A DNA stretch of 64,000 bases from Nemertoderma westbladi (lineage: Eukaryota; Xenacoelomorpha; Nemertodermatida; Nemertodermatidae): assembly GCA_032718475.1 (NCBI GenBank), contig JAUCBJ010007028.1, positions 124,001-188,000 of the forward strand, written 5' to 3'. Positions 30,252 to 41,344 of the stretch are shown piece by piece (the stretch's first letter is position 1; the number at the start of each line of letters is the position of its first letter). The notes beneath the pieces are model-generated. The model was not told the origin of the DNA, searched no databases, and saw nothing but the letters and a program-made list of their open reading frames with translations. Both the position numbers and the translations under genes were made by a program.

Positions 30252-30753
30252 TGGAAATATTCGTATACGTGTAGCTGGAACGTGGCGGAATTTCAACACG
30301 TATCATAATAGCGTTGGAATGGACTGGTAGGCCGCTTGGTTGGTTGGATTGATTGATTTGGCGACAGCAGTCGTGGAGTAGCGGTGCGTGGCTAGCGGTG
30401 AGTTGGCAATCGATTCGATATAATATAATAGCATAGTGGGGGCTAGCCATGCGTTGAGAAGTTTGGTTACGCGAAGATGAATATGCGATGGTTGGTTGAT
30501 GCAACGACACGAATCAATACTCGCGGGTGGTAACAGTTGTCGAGTAAGGCAGGCATCGCGAGGTTAGGCTACGCGTAGGTGATAAGCAACGATTGGTTGA
30601 AGGCAACGAGGTGAATCAATACTGATGGTGACAGATGGTCATTAAACACCGCAATTTAGCACCGGAATTTGGCATTTTTTAATTGCCTCCGAGATGCAGC
30701 CCGTAGCCCAAGCTAGGGAGGAGTTGCGTGAGAACTATGCTTCTCCTACTACT
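30252..30753 (-). repeat. Polinton terminal inverted repeat, right
   Basis: Reverse complement of 9734-10235 with few mismatches; ends CCTACTACT at 30753. The apparent start of a coding frame at 30694 (MQPVAQ...) lies inside this repeat and is not part of the retroelement protein. Confidence 0.95.
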
Positions 30754-30759
30754 ATCGGA
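30754..30759. repeat. Polinton target-site duplication, right copy (ATCGGA)
   Basis: Second copy of the hexamer at 9728-9733. Confidence 0.95.
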
Positions 30760-32646
30760 TCCGGTGTACGGGATGACCTTATTAGCGATTTTGCGGGAAT
30801 GCCCGCGGAAGTGGATCGATTGCCTACGCCATACGTGGATACTAGACCATTGTTGCTTTGGGCTATTGAGCAAGGATATTTTAGGGAGTATAACACGCTA
30901 AAAACTGGGATGGGTCATATCTAATGTTCACTTGGGATTATAAGGAGAGTAAGAGGAGCAAATACACGGACGTATACAGAGAGGGAGATACCCCCGGCGT
31001 AAACGAGTTCGAGTCACAGGTTGCGTGTATTGGGCGATTACTTCACCTCCACGAATAATCTTGCAATACTATTTAGCGATAGAATCTTCAGTCAACGTTT
31101 GTTTCATCACAGATGTAGTATCTAGAACCCTAAAGCAACATCTGTTATGTCTTGGTGAAGGACATACCTTTTACGACGGAGGAAGGACGCATACTGATGT
31201 ATTCCGACGATTTCTCCAACCCTTTTATAACACCGATGCGCACTGCAAAGTTTTCACGCGAGCGGGACTTAGCGTTTTCAGGGACGTCTATCTCACTCAC
31301 GCGGGAAGCCTAGTCGACAGACCGTCGATGTTAACGTTAGTACCCTATGACGGGGAACGCCATGCAGAATTCAAAGGCACGGACAGATCCTGGAAGGCTT
31401 GCGAGCCTACCGCCCATCATGACAATGTGGATCCGACCGAGTTTGCGATGATAGACGAACCGTTGCGGCAACTCATAGAGATAGAGGAGAACCTTCCGAG
31501 GAAGACGCGAACTGAGATACGCGAGTTGGAGAAAAGCGATGCCATGGTTTGTGTACAACCTACGGAGACGAACCTACCGACTGACCCGGATGATGAGAAT
31601 TATCACGTGGACGGTAGCGCTCGCCCCATCGGAGATCTCATCTATGAGCGAGTTTGGTACCCTGCCAACACTATTTGCGGCAGATGCGGGGCAACTGGCC
31701 ACCACGCAAAGAAATGCGGAGCAAAGCACATATCTCTACCGGACTTAGTATGTAACTGGTGCGGGGATCAACGTTTGCACACTTTCTACACTTGCTGGCG
31801 TTTCGTGGCGCAGTGCACGTATTGTAATATTAAGGGCCATAGGGCATCCGAATGTCAATTTAGAGACGTCCCCTATGAGCACATGTCAGATAAAATCGTT
31901 CGACAGCTATTCGACCATTGGGAGGATCTAGCAGACAAGCATGTATCGACGCAGCGACGCACATTTGAGCACATTTGGGATTTTGGGCCGTAAACCCTCT
32001 CATAATGTCAAAGGAAAGATACGTATCGGCTATGCCTCAGTATGATGAATTGTTGGAGGTGCTGGATATATTTCCTTTGGATAGCGGATTTAAGGTTGTG
32101 CGGGACTACTTTCTGCAGGTACACCTCGACAACAAGAATACTTGGAACTTTCAAACTGTGGTGAACAAGATTACCGCCAGGGAATTCGACAAATTGCGAG
32201 TTGAACAGCGGAATCGAGGAGCCTGGCATTCGATAGCTTGGGCATACCGGAGCGCATTTTATCACAAACGCGTAACCTCGTGTATTCTAGATGAGATCGA
32301 CGTTTTGTGTGAGACTGGCTTCAAGGCCACACCGTTAGCAGAGAAGACGTGTCACCCACAGGATGATCAGCAATTTCGTATACTTAGAGCCCAAAAGGCC
32401 GGACAAGAGATAAAGAAGGTAGTAAATGTCGCCGAGAGGACGACATCGAAGTCGCAAATCCGGATGACTCGGGGCTCGGTTTCCCTTGCTAGAGAACCAC
32501 GCGGAGGGACAGGATACGCTTTGCCGGAACCCATTAGGATTCAAACGACGTCAGAGAGCAAGGTGTCAGCGGACGGAACAGTCCCACCTTTTCGACTTCC
32601 TCCCAGCGTTGTAGAAACTCGATCCGATGTTAAGTCGACAATTTGA
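30754..32646 (+). pseudogene. Zinc-knuckle Gag-like polyprotein, C-terminal half (right of the Polinton)
   Basis: It continues the frame of 8067-9733: skipping one ATCGGA, codons stay in phase to a stop at 30924. Frame changes near 30924, 31020 and 31985 then split it (frames 30694-30924, 31025-31993, 31975-32646). The protein has three zinc knuckles: CGRCGATGHHAKKC, CNWCGDQRLHTFYTC and CTYCNIKGHRASEC (middle one with five instead of four residues before His). The same order and the same odd spacing occur at 58864-60081. Blocks PYVDTRPLLLWAIEQGYF and NPLIMSKERYVSAMPQYDEL also match that copy. Knuckles suggest RNA binding in a particle. An extra Pro/Glu/Asp-rich stretch with the quasi-palindrome (31392-31412) is absent from the other copy. 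Confidence 0.7.
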
Positions 32647-32838
32647 ATCGGACGAGGATTTAGAGGATTGAGCGCACGACGGATGTGCGAAACTCCCGTC
32701 GTCCCCTTTCCTAGCGTTTTGGAAACCACCGACAACTCGACGCCAAAGTCCGAGCCCAGTTCGAACTTGACCACCACCCAATCGCACTAGAGGACGTGGA
32801 CGAGCCCGCTCAGCGAAGGAATAGGAAAGCGAGAAGAA

Positions 32839-32982
32839 GGAAGGCTTGCAAGCCTACCGATTTGGATATTTATATTCGGATATTTTATTTGGATATTATA
32901 TTTGGGTATTTATATTGGACATTATGTACGAATGTTAGGTTTGGAGAAGCGAGATAGAGAAGGAAGGCTTGCAAGCCTACCG
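32839..32982 (+). repeat. Two copies of a 20-bp quasi-palindrome (32840-32859, 32963-32982)
   Basis: GAAGGCTTGCAAGCCTACCG contains the 12-bp palindrome GGCTTGCAAGCC. Exact or near copies in the same orientation: 7688-7707, 31393-31412; diverged ones: 8841-8860, 5191-5212, 5393-5413. The two here also share upstream gcgaga...gaag, so a somewhat longer unit is duplicated. Confidence 0.8.
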
Positions 32983-33605
32983 TTAGCAATTAGTGCTCAG
33001 GAGAAGATATCCAGACCAGCAGGACAAACTTTAGATCGTCAGGAGGACACTTTAAAACTTATTTGGAAGTTATTAGCGCATTATGTTTATTCTATATTTA
33101 AGACTGATTTAATTTGGAGGAAGTTTATTCTGTATATTTACAATATATAAAGATTTATTGAAAGATTTGAAATTATTTGTTCTAATTTGTTTTGATCTAA
33201 TTTGTTTAATTTGCTTATCTTGATAACCGAAAGCCCTTTTGTATTTTAGGCACTAAAGTTAATTGGTAAATTTATATTTGTATGTACGATGGATTGTATT
33301 TACGCCGTACCTGCAATATTAAGTATGCAATAATTAGATAGTGATTATTTTATATTTTAGGCCCCACCAGTAGATTTAGAAGTATTTTGCAAATAGAGTC
33401 TAAAAATGTAAATAGTAATATAAATTCGATTGGTGAAAACAGTCTTACTTACTGTTTTCATGGAGCGGTGATGAATTATTTCACTATAAGATAGCATTTA
33501 TAGTTTAACTTTAACGTAAAAACTTTCGAAAATCCGACGCATTTTGAGTAAGTTACAGTAATGTAATATGCCTATTCATATTTGTACACATAAAACCCCT
33601 AGTTA
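32983..33605. other. Stretch without recognisable gene
   Basis: AT-rich; possibly the 3' non-coding end of the Gag-like element. No ORF supported. Confidence 0.4.
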
Positions 33606-33690
33606 CTCTTGTGGCGTAGTGGTCAGATGGTTAAGGCGTTGGTTGCATTACAGATCGGTTACGAGTTCGAATCCCAGTCGGGAAATTTGC
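33606..33690 (+). repeat. tRNA-like sequence, probably SINE head or tRNA pseudogene
   Basis: A-box-like TGGCGTAGTGG near 33611 and B-box GAGTTCGAATCCC near 33664, about 50 bases apart, as in polymerase III internal promoters. The acceptor ends do not pair, so I do not call a tRNA gene. AT-rich sequence follows. Confidence 0.5.
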
Positions 33691-33861
33691 ATTTTGGGGC
33701 AATTTATTTTCATTTGGTACAAATTGGTAAGCCAATGAGGTGCGTACAACATATCGAATGATGAGTTGGGCCAATCATAGGGCATAGAACATCTTATTGC
33801 TCCAATGTGAGGCCATGGAATACTCTGGAAGGTTCTAGTAGATTCTATGTCCCAGATTTAG

Positions 33862-33870
33862 TATATAAAG
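33862..33870 (+). promoter_or_regulatory. TATA-box-like TATATAAAG
   Basis: A good TATA match followed 30-35 bases later by tcacacaca/ccttgacc. No coding frame follows, so it may be the promoter of a solo LTR or a chance match. 33835-34065 has a minus-strand ORF that looks non-coding. Confidence 0.25.
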
Positions 33871-34238
33871 GCTGGTTTGCCTTCGGTTATCACACACACA
33901 TACCTTGACCTTGCTTACAATTATCACTGCTTGTATAACTCTCTTGAATTGTTTCTTGTTGAAACTATTTTGTAAATCTGTTTGATAAATCTTTGCTAAA
34001 CTGTAAATACACTGCAAACTCCTGAACATGTTTTTATTTGGTCCGACTTTGGGACAGCCAAACATCGGGAAGATGGCCGCCTAGACCGTTAGGCCGTCAG
34101 CAACGCAGGGAAAGGATGTCCACAACACGCTAGCGCCCACATTAGATTAGACCGCGCACCCCCTTCACCCTACGAAATACTCCAACTTGCCATACAGCGC
34201 CCGCTTTATGAGGAAGGTAAGACTTTGATCGATGCCCC

Positions 34239-35040
34239 TGCCCGACGTAAGACCTATAGATCAGGGTAAGCGTGACGCCGTATTGGGACGCCGCAAAATT
34301 TAGGATCAAATAACTATAGTTTAGGCAGAACCCCTTTGTTAGTCCTGCAAATCCCTGGGTTACCTGTATACCTCACATGTGCGAGCTATTGCCGTTCGTC
34401 AGTGCGCAAGTACATATTAGGTACGGACAGCATACGTTCCATAATTTAGTGATTTGTTAGTACTGACTGTTTGGAACCGGTTCGCTTTGTGGAACATACA
34501 TTAGTACACCCCCCTCCCCCCTCCCCCCCCCTGCCTGAAGTTAGTTATTTGATCAGGCAAGGAGTATTTCTGCTACCGGCACACCGCTTGGCCTAGGGAG
34601 GTTTTATTAATATCCTACCACGCCTTGCCACGTACTGATAGGTATTTGCTGCTAACTACCGCAGCAACAAAAGTTCTAGAATCAAATTTGTATACCAGAT
34701 CAGCTAGCATACTGTAGCAATTAACCCCTATTTCTTATCTTACAACCAGAATCTGGTATTTGTGCCGATCACGGGTGTAGTTACTAACACCGTGGTTGCC
34801 CAGTTGAGTTGTGGATAGGAAGGAGAGAGCTTTGATGTCATAAAGTTCTACAAAACGCGACTAGCTTATTTTAGTAGCTAGCGCACGGTATTGTTTCGGT
34901 CAGAAAATTACTAAAACCTAGTAAAATGATATACACCAAAATTGTTTTATTGTAACACACCCACACACACACGCCCTAAAACATATTTACCCTTAGAGTT
35001 CTACTAGTTATAGCGCACTTTAGATTACTTTAGGCAGAAT
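34239..35040 (+). mobile_element. Truncated LTR (U3 part), inverted copy of 56385-57211
   Basis: Starts TGCCCGACGTAAGACC and matches the reverse complement of 57211-56385 along about 800 bp, with indels at the C/G runs. The promoter, R and U5 part found in the other copy (56384-55772) is missing: at 35040 the sequence passes through ~28 bases into a truncated RTE-like LINE. It contains a TGTGTG-type run near 34960. Confidence 0.75.
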
Positions 35041-35067
35041 ACTGTATACGTATACGGTACACGGTAT

Positions 35068-36210
35068 CGTATACTGATCTGATTGCTGCAATAATTTCAT
35101 CAGGAATCCCATTTAATGAAAGTAAGCTGAACATACGCGAGCGAGAGATTGAATCAAAGGCATTGAAGAAGTCAACAAAGATAACAGCCAGATGCCTGTC
35201 TTTCTTTTTTGATAACTCTTCAATTATCCTTCTAAGTGCCAGAGAGTTCCGTTATCCTTCTAGAGTGTTAGGTTGCTCTTCTTGGGAACTGGCACCAACT
35301 TATTTGTTTTTATTTCTTGTGGGACTCTTGTTGTACGGTACATGTCTACTATGATGGGATAGATGAGCTTCAAACACTCAGGTATTTTAAAGACCTTAGG
35401 GGGAAAACCATCTACTCCACTGGCACGATTGGTCTTAATGCTCTTTGCAGCAGCCTTTACTTCTGCAAAGGAGATATCACCAATGGGAATATCTGGGAGT
35501 ATAGACTCAGACACTTTTACTTCTATAAAGTTATTAGGCAATACCCTGTCATTATTGAGGAGCTTTTCAAAGTGGGCCTTCCAACCATTGAGGCGATCGG
35601 CTGGTGATTCAGCCTTAACCTTGGTGGTTGGTTGGCTTTTTCGACCAGCAAGCAAGTTGATAGATCTCCATGCCTGGGATGATTGCCTGCTGTCGTCAGC
35701 ATCATTGATGGCATCAACCTGTTGGTTTATTAGCTCCTGTAAATTAACAGAGTACTGTCTGTTCAGGGACCTAGATGCAGCCTTAACTGCATTCTTGGCC
35801 GCTGTAGTCTGTTTGAGTCGGGACTCTTTCTGCGCCTTGTAGAGGTCATTTCGGCACTTCTGAATTTTGTTGTCAGTCCAGGGGGCCCGTTTCCTGTTTC
35901 GAGGGTATACAGGAACTGTTTCTGCAGCTGCTAACTTAACTGCCTCTGCTAAGGCAGTATAGCCCTCACAGTGATCTGCCGCCTCAGAGGCAAGAACCTC
36001 ATACCTGTTGCTCAGCTGTAGTGTGAAGCTGGATCTCACACTTGGCTGTTGCAACAGAGAGGACCAGTCATGCCGCGGCAAGGCAGATTTCGTTGTTTTG
36101 CTAGCACGCAGACTGAGTCTTACCTTGTCCACAATAAGGCGGTGATCACTGGCGAAAGGTCGTAGTGTAAATGCATTACAGTTTTGTATAGAGCTCCTGT
36201 ATTTCCTACG
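35068..36210 (-). pseudogene. RTE-like LINE copy 1, 3' portion (split by copy 2)
   Basis: On the minus strand it encodes the end of the endonuclease (RKYRSSIQNCNAFTLRPFASDHRL), the linker and the start of reverse transcriptase to PVPKK. Compared with copy 2 it lacks ~165 bp around 35237-35262 with a short filler (gagttccgttatccttc) and its 3' third is gone. At 36210 it stops at CCTACG; the remainder resumes at 39962 (copy 1, 5' portion), so copy 2 was inserted here. An ORF of 352 aa reads across the copy 2/copy 1 junction and is an artefact of nesting. Confidence 0.85.
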
Positions 36211-36253
36211 ACTACTACTACTAGGATCGGCATGCTGCATTGCAGCTGCATTT

Positions 36254-38164
36254 TTAAGAATGCTGTGCCGGCTTGTCAACAAAATTACACCGCCACAACT
36301 CCCTATCACCCATGACATTTGCTAGATTATCCGCATCTTTAAGGCCAGTGTCCTTTAAGATGCGTCTCAAGAAAGTCATGGGCTGTCCACCATGCTTATT
36401 CACTCCATGAGGCTGCCAAAGTACAAGATTATGCACTGGCTGGCCCTCTCGGCGAAAGCAATGTCCTGCAAAGTGGAGGCGATTTTGTTCTAGTGTCAAG
36501 CTTGGGGGAATCAATGAGACACCTCCAATGTTATATAGTGTCTGGTTGGAGATGTGTGCATTGTACTTGACACAATGTACCCGGCGTAGCATTCTTGTGA
36601 ATGTGCCATCCAGAGATTTGGTGTCCTCAGCAGTTAGAGCCCAGCATGGACTCCCATAGAGGAGTACTGGAACTACTGCTGCTCTAAATAATCGGACCTT
36701 AAGTTTCCGATTAATTCTAGGTGACTTCCAAATCCTGGAAAGCCTATTCAAGGCTGCCCATGCCTTTCCCTTACGTATTCGAAGGTCCTCACCTGACTTC
36801 CGGATCCATGATCCCAGGTAACAGAAGTCGTCCACATGCTCAAGCATACCATCCTTTGAGCTTATGCTCATCCGATCAGAGACTTGCTGAGGATTTTCAA
36901 AGTTAACTGTCAGAATTTTGGTCTTTCTGGAGTTAATAAAAAAACCAACACTAGAAGCATCATGTTCTAATGAGCTGAGGAGCCGCTGGGCTCCCTCTAA
37001 TGATTCTGAGAGTACTCCTAAGTCATCAGCAAAGTCTAGATCAGTTAGGTACTTGGCAGGATTTCCTCGACTTCTGGAGCCAGTAGGTGGAGTTATCATC
37101 ACCCCATCATCATTATGATGATCTAAGGACATGCGTAGAACATAGTCAACCACAATAATGAACAAGAATGGTGCAAGTGTGTCTCCTTGGAGGACGCCCC
37201 ATAACACTTCAAATGGTTCTGTGTCACCGTCAACAGTAGACACAAATGTTGTCGAACCATCGTATACTGATCTGATTGCTGCAATAATTTCATCAGGAAT
37301 CCCATATAATGAAAGTATGCTGAACATACGTGAGCGAGAGACTGAATCAAAGGCCTTGAAGAAGTCAACAAAGATAACAGCCAGATGCCTGTCTTTCTTT
37401 TTTGATAACTCTTCAATTATCCTTCTAAGTGCCAAAATGGGCTCCATGGTCCCACGACCTTTACGGAACCCATTCTGATTTCCACGTAGCAGTCTCTCAA
37501 TGGGATCCCTGATGCGATTTAATAGAATTCTATTGTATAGTTTTGCAGCAATCGAGATCAATGAGATTCCCCGAAAAGAACCATAGAGTGTTAGGTTGCC
37601 CTTCTTGGGAACTGGCACCAACTTATTTGTTTTCATTTCTTGTGGGACTCTTGTTGTACGGTACATGTCTACTATGATGGGATAGATGAGCTTTAAACAC
37701 TCAGGTATTTTAAAGACCTCAGGGGGAACACCATCTACTCCACTGGCACGATTGGTCTTAATGCTCTTTGCAGCAGCCTTCACTTCTGCAAAGGAGATAT
37801 CGCCAATGGGAATATCTGGGAGTACAGACTCAGACACTTTTACTTCTATAAAGTTATCAGGCAATACCCTGTCATTATTGAGGAGCTTTTCAAAGTGGGC
37901 TTTCCAACCATTGAGGCGATCGGCTGGTGATTCAGCCTTAACCTTGGTGGTTGGTTGGCTTTTCCGCCCAGTAAGCAGATTGATCGATTTCCATGCCTGG
38001 GATGATTGCCTGCTGTCGTCAGCATCATTGATGGCATCAACCTGTTGGTTTATTAGCTCCTGTAGATTAACAGAGTACTGCCTGTTCAGGGACCTAGATG
38101 CAGCTTTAACTGCATTCTGTAGTCTGTTTGAGTCGGGACTCTTTCTGCGCCTTATGAAGGTCAT
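36254..38164 (-). pseudogene. RTE-like LINE copy 2, reverse transcriptase
   Basis: 636 aa, open. Motifs: FRGISLISIAAKLYNRIL, then NGFRKGRGT, VIFVDFFKAFDSVSRSRM (motif A; the second D of the usual DFxxAFD block kept), GVLQGDTLAPFLFIIVVDYV (motif B), LDFADDLGVLS (motif C, FADD) and INSRKTKILTVN, followed by the C-terminal DGTFTRMLRRVHC and a GHCFRR block before the 3' end. It would copy its own RNA at a nicked target. The N terminus is out of frame with the endonuclease because cattc/tgtagtc lacks 8 bases kept at 35790-35800, so this copy is probably dead. Confidence 0.9.
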
Positions 38165-39563
38165 TTCGGCACTTCTGAATTTTGTTGTCAGTCCAGGGGG
38201 CCCTTTTCCTGTTTCGAGGGTATACAGGAACTGTTTCTGCAGCTGCTAACTTAACTGCTTCTGTAAAGGCAGTATAGCCCTCACAGTGATCTGCCGCCTC
38301 AGAGGCAAGAGCCTCATACCTGTTGCTCAGCTGTAGTGTGAAGCTGGATCTCACACTTGGCTGTTGCAACAGAGAGGACCAGTCATGCCGTGGCAAGGCA
38401 GATTTCGTTGTTCTGCTAGCACGCAAACTAAGTCTTACCTTGGCCACAATAAGGCGGTGATCACTGGAGAAGGGTCGAAGTGTAAATGCATTACAGTCTT
38501 GTATAGAGCTCCTGTATTTCCTACGAAACAGAATATGGTCTATCTGGGACTTGTGACCACTGGGTCCACTATGAGTCCATAGCTTTCCAGTTCGCTTCTT
38601 GAACTGGGTTCCAGCCGAAAACAATCCATTTCCAGAGATAAAATCCTGAAGATGGACAGAATTTCGGTTAACACTATTGCTATAGACCCAGGGCGATGTA
38701 GGTGATTGATGCAGACTTGCATTAAAGTCTCCCAGGAATGTTAAGAATGCATGCTGATCCACTCCATCAGTTGCTGCTTGTAGATTGTGGTAGAAATTTT
38801 CCACCTCCTCTACAGGGGCAACACTAGTTGGAGAGTAGCACACAATCAGAACCACCTTAGGAAACTTCTTAGCCAGTCTTCCAGAACATGAGAAGTGGCA
38901 ACGGATGATGCGGTTAGAGATTTGGTCTATTTTGTCCAATGCTGCATGTGCAGTTGGATTCATCAATAGACCAATTCCACCATTGCCACTATCATCTGCT
39001 GACGCGAGGGCGAGTCGCCAACCGCCCCCCATGTCCTTAATCAGAACCTCATCAGTCTGTCCAGTCTGCATTCGGTGCTCTTGAACACCCACTGCGCTAA
39101 GAGAAAGCTTATCTGCCAAGGCAGTCAGCTCACCTTGTCGCATTGGGGACCCGAGTGTTAGGGTGTTTACTGAGGCTAGTCTAGTGACTTGCCTCAGATT
39201 CACCAATGGCTTTGTTGGTCGGGGTGGAACATGAGAGTAGCCTCCAACTCCAGAATCCCTCTCCCCATCACAATCTGGCCTCCCTGGTGACCCAGGGTTT
39301 GGGCCAGAAAGGTCATCAGGAAAGGGACTCAAAGAATTGTTACCTGCTCTCTCTCCAGTAGGGGGTGAGACAGGCAGCCGGTCAGGAGTTAACTGACGCC
39401 TGTGAGGCCTATTGTGTCCGGTAATTCCACTGGCCTCTAGTGGCCGGACCTCCGCATTGCTAATGTAATCCATAGTGGGGGTTGGGGGGTGCTTTTTTGC
39501 CGAGTCAGCTCTCGGGGCAAATACCACACCCTGGTTTGCCATTCCACAGGGTGGGTGTCGCAA
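38106..39563 (-). pseudogene. RTE-like LINE copy 2, N-terminal region and endonuclease
   Basis: 485 aa. The first ~135 residues are Pro/Ser/Gly-rich. Then follows an AP endonuclease-like domain: SVNTLTLG, VGVQEHRM (catalytic Glu), a YSPT strand, FLGDFNASL (GDFNA motif), and SQIDHILFRR...SDHRLI (SDH motif). These are the standard conserved boxes of LINE endonucleases, which nick the target. The C-terminal part is the linker that should run into RT. The frame ends early because of the 8-base deletion near 38115. Confidence 0.9.
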
Positions 39564-39961
39564 TGGAGTCAGATATGAGGCCCATCACCCATGTCTACTC
39601 TGGCGTACATGACCCACCATTGGCTGTTGCAGCTCATCTGCTGGGTCATGCCCTGTACCCTTGCTGCCAGGTGCAGGTCGCAGTGAAGTGCCCTCAGAGT
39701 GGACATGAGAACACTCTACTCCTAACCAGCCATTGGTAGATCACCATCTGCCTGGTCAGGCCATATACCCCTGCAGCCAAGTATATGGGTCCTTAATCCA
39801 GGACCAAGGGCGTCCTTATCCCAGAACGAAGGGGGTCCTAGTTACAGGACCAGATTTGCCCTAGTAAGAGGGTCTATGCAGCTACAGGTGGCACCTCCTT
39901 TATGCTGCATGGATGTGGCAAGTTTTCTTGATCAATGACCTAGAATACCTGACCTGACCTG

Positions 39962-41344
39962 ACGAAACAGGATATGGTCTATCTAGGACTTGTGACCACT
40001 GGGTCCACTATGAGTCCATAGCTTTCCAGTTCGCTTCTTGAACTGGGTTCCAGCCGAAAACAATCCATTTCCAGAGATAAAATCCTGAAGATGGACGGAA
40101 TTTCGGTTAACACTATTGCTATAGACACAGGGCGATGTAGGTGATTGATGCAGACTTGCATTAAAGTCTCCCAGGAATGTTAAGTATGCGTGCTGATCCA
40201 CTCCATCAGTAGGTGCTTGTAGATTCTGGTAGAAATTTTTACCTCCTCTACAGGGGTAACACTAGTTGGAGAATAGCACACAATCAGAACCACCTTAGGA
40301 AACTTCTTAGCCAGTCTTCCAGAACATGAGAAGTGGCAACGGATGATGCGGTTAGAGATTTGGTCTATTTTGTCCAATGCTGCATGTGCAGTCTGATTAA
40401 TCAATAGACCAATTCCACCATTGCCACTATCATCTGCTGAAACGAGGGCGAGTCGCCAACCGACCCCCATGTCCTTAATCAGAATCTTATCAGTCTGTCC
40501 AGTCTGCATTCGGTGCTCTTGAACACCCACTGCACTAAGAGAAAGCTTATCTGCCAAGGCAGTCAGCTCACCTTGTCGCATTGGGGACCCGAGTGTTAGG
40601 GTGTTTACTGAGGCTAGTCTAGTGACTTTGGCCAATGGCTTTGTTGGTCGGGGTGGAACATGAGAGTAGCCTCCAACTCCAGAATCCCTCTCCCCCTCAC
40701 AAAAGGGACTCAAAAAATTGTTTGCCGTTCTCTCTCCATTAGGGGGTGAGATAGGCAGCCGGTCAGGAGATAACTGACGCCTGTGAGGCCGATTGTGTCC
40801 AGTCGATTGTGTCCACTGGCCTCTAGTGGCTGGACCTCCGCATTACTAATGTAATCCCTAGTGAGGGTTGGGGGTGCTTTTTTGCCGAGTCAGCTCTCGG
40901 GGCAAATACCACACCCTGGTTTGCCATTCCACAGGGTGGGTGTCGCAGTGGAGTCAGATATTAGGCCCATCACCCATATCTACTCTGGCGCACATGACCC
41001 ACCATTGGCTGTTGCAGCTCATCTGCTGGGTCATGCCCTGTACCCTTGCTGCCAGGTGCAGGTCGCAGTGAAGTGCCCTCAGAGTGGACATGAGAACACT
41101 CTACTCCTGACCAGCCATTGGTAGATTTCCATCTGCCTGGCCAGGCCATATACCCCTGCAGCCAAGTATATGGGTCCTCAATCCAGGACCAAGGGTGTCT
41201 TTATCCCAGAACGAAGGGGGTCCTAGTTACAGGACCAGATTTTACCTAGTAAGAGGGTCTATGCAGCTACAGGTGGCACCTCCTTTATGCTGCATGGAGG
41301 TGGCAAGTTTTCTTGATCAATGACCTAGAATACCTGACCTGACC
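39962..41344 (-). pseudogene. RTE-like LINE copy 1, 5' portion
   Basis: Second half of copy 1: begins at the same point (ACGAAACAG) where 36210 stops. It repeats 38525-39961 with ~3% differences and carries frameshifts (frames 39983-40201 and 40180-40713). The 5' end ...GACCTGACC is at 41344. The next ~61 bases (ttacaggaaacgcaaaagaa to aaatcagac) are also found beside copy 3 at 55711-55771. Confidence 0.85.

Larger units (their letters stand above)
9734..30753. mobile_element. Polinton/Maverick virus-like DNA transposon, about 21 kb, near complete
   Basis: Boundaries are exact: inverted termini AGTAGTAGG...CCTACTACT (AG/CT ends), ~500-bp inverted repeats differing at only a few bases, and a 6-bp target duplication. 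Hallmark genes are all present: protein-primed family B DNA polymerase, retrovirus-type integrase, FtsK/HerA-type packaging ATPase, adenain-like protease, double jelly-roll type capsid protein and penton-like proteins. Left-arm genes point right and right-arm genes point left, converging on a ~3.4-kb region without genes that holds an hAT insertion (18652-20903). Without the hAT it is ~18.8 kb, a normal size. The polymerase and one penton-like paralog carry frameshifts, so this copy is probably not autonomous, though most other frames are open. Confidence 0.97.
36211..39961 (-). mobile_element. RTE-like LINE copy 2, full length, inserted into copy 1
   Basis: Runs on the minus strand from a 5' end GGTCAGGTCAGGTATTC (39961) to a 3' end CCGATCCTAGTAGTAGTAGT (36211). 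The 3' (AGT)n tail, apurinic endonuclease plus reverse transcriptase, and short total length fit RTE-type elements. The flanking ACG at 36208-36210 and 39962-39964 may be a 3-bp target duplication. The endonuclease and RT frames are separated by an 8-base deletion relative to copy 1. Confidence 0.8.

Noticed and set aside
9734-30753. Free virus genome or contaminating sequence
   Set aside because: Exact target duplication in a retroelement gene and the hAT inside it show a genomic insertion.
30694-30924. ATG at 30694 as the start of a gene
   Set aside because: The first 20 codons are Polinton terminal repeat; only the part after 30753 belongs to the Gag-like protein.
33606-33690. Functional tRNA gene
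   Set aside because: A and B boxes are present but the acceptor stem does not pair.
33835-34065. 76-aa minus-strand ORF
   Set aside because: No homology; it overlaps a TATA-containing non-coding stretch on the other strand.
35260-36318. 352-aa ORF starting MSWVIGSCGG
   Set aside because: It starts in the 3' end of LINE copy 2 and runs into copy 1 across the nesting junction; it is a chimera.
37686-38249. Plus-strand ORF MSFKHSGILKT and its copies at 35363 and 54941
   Set aside because: Antisense shadows of the RTE-like LINE, repeated only because the LINE is.
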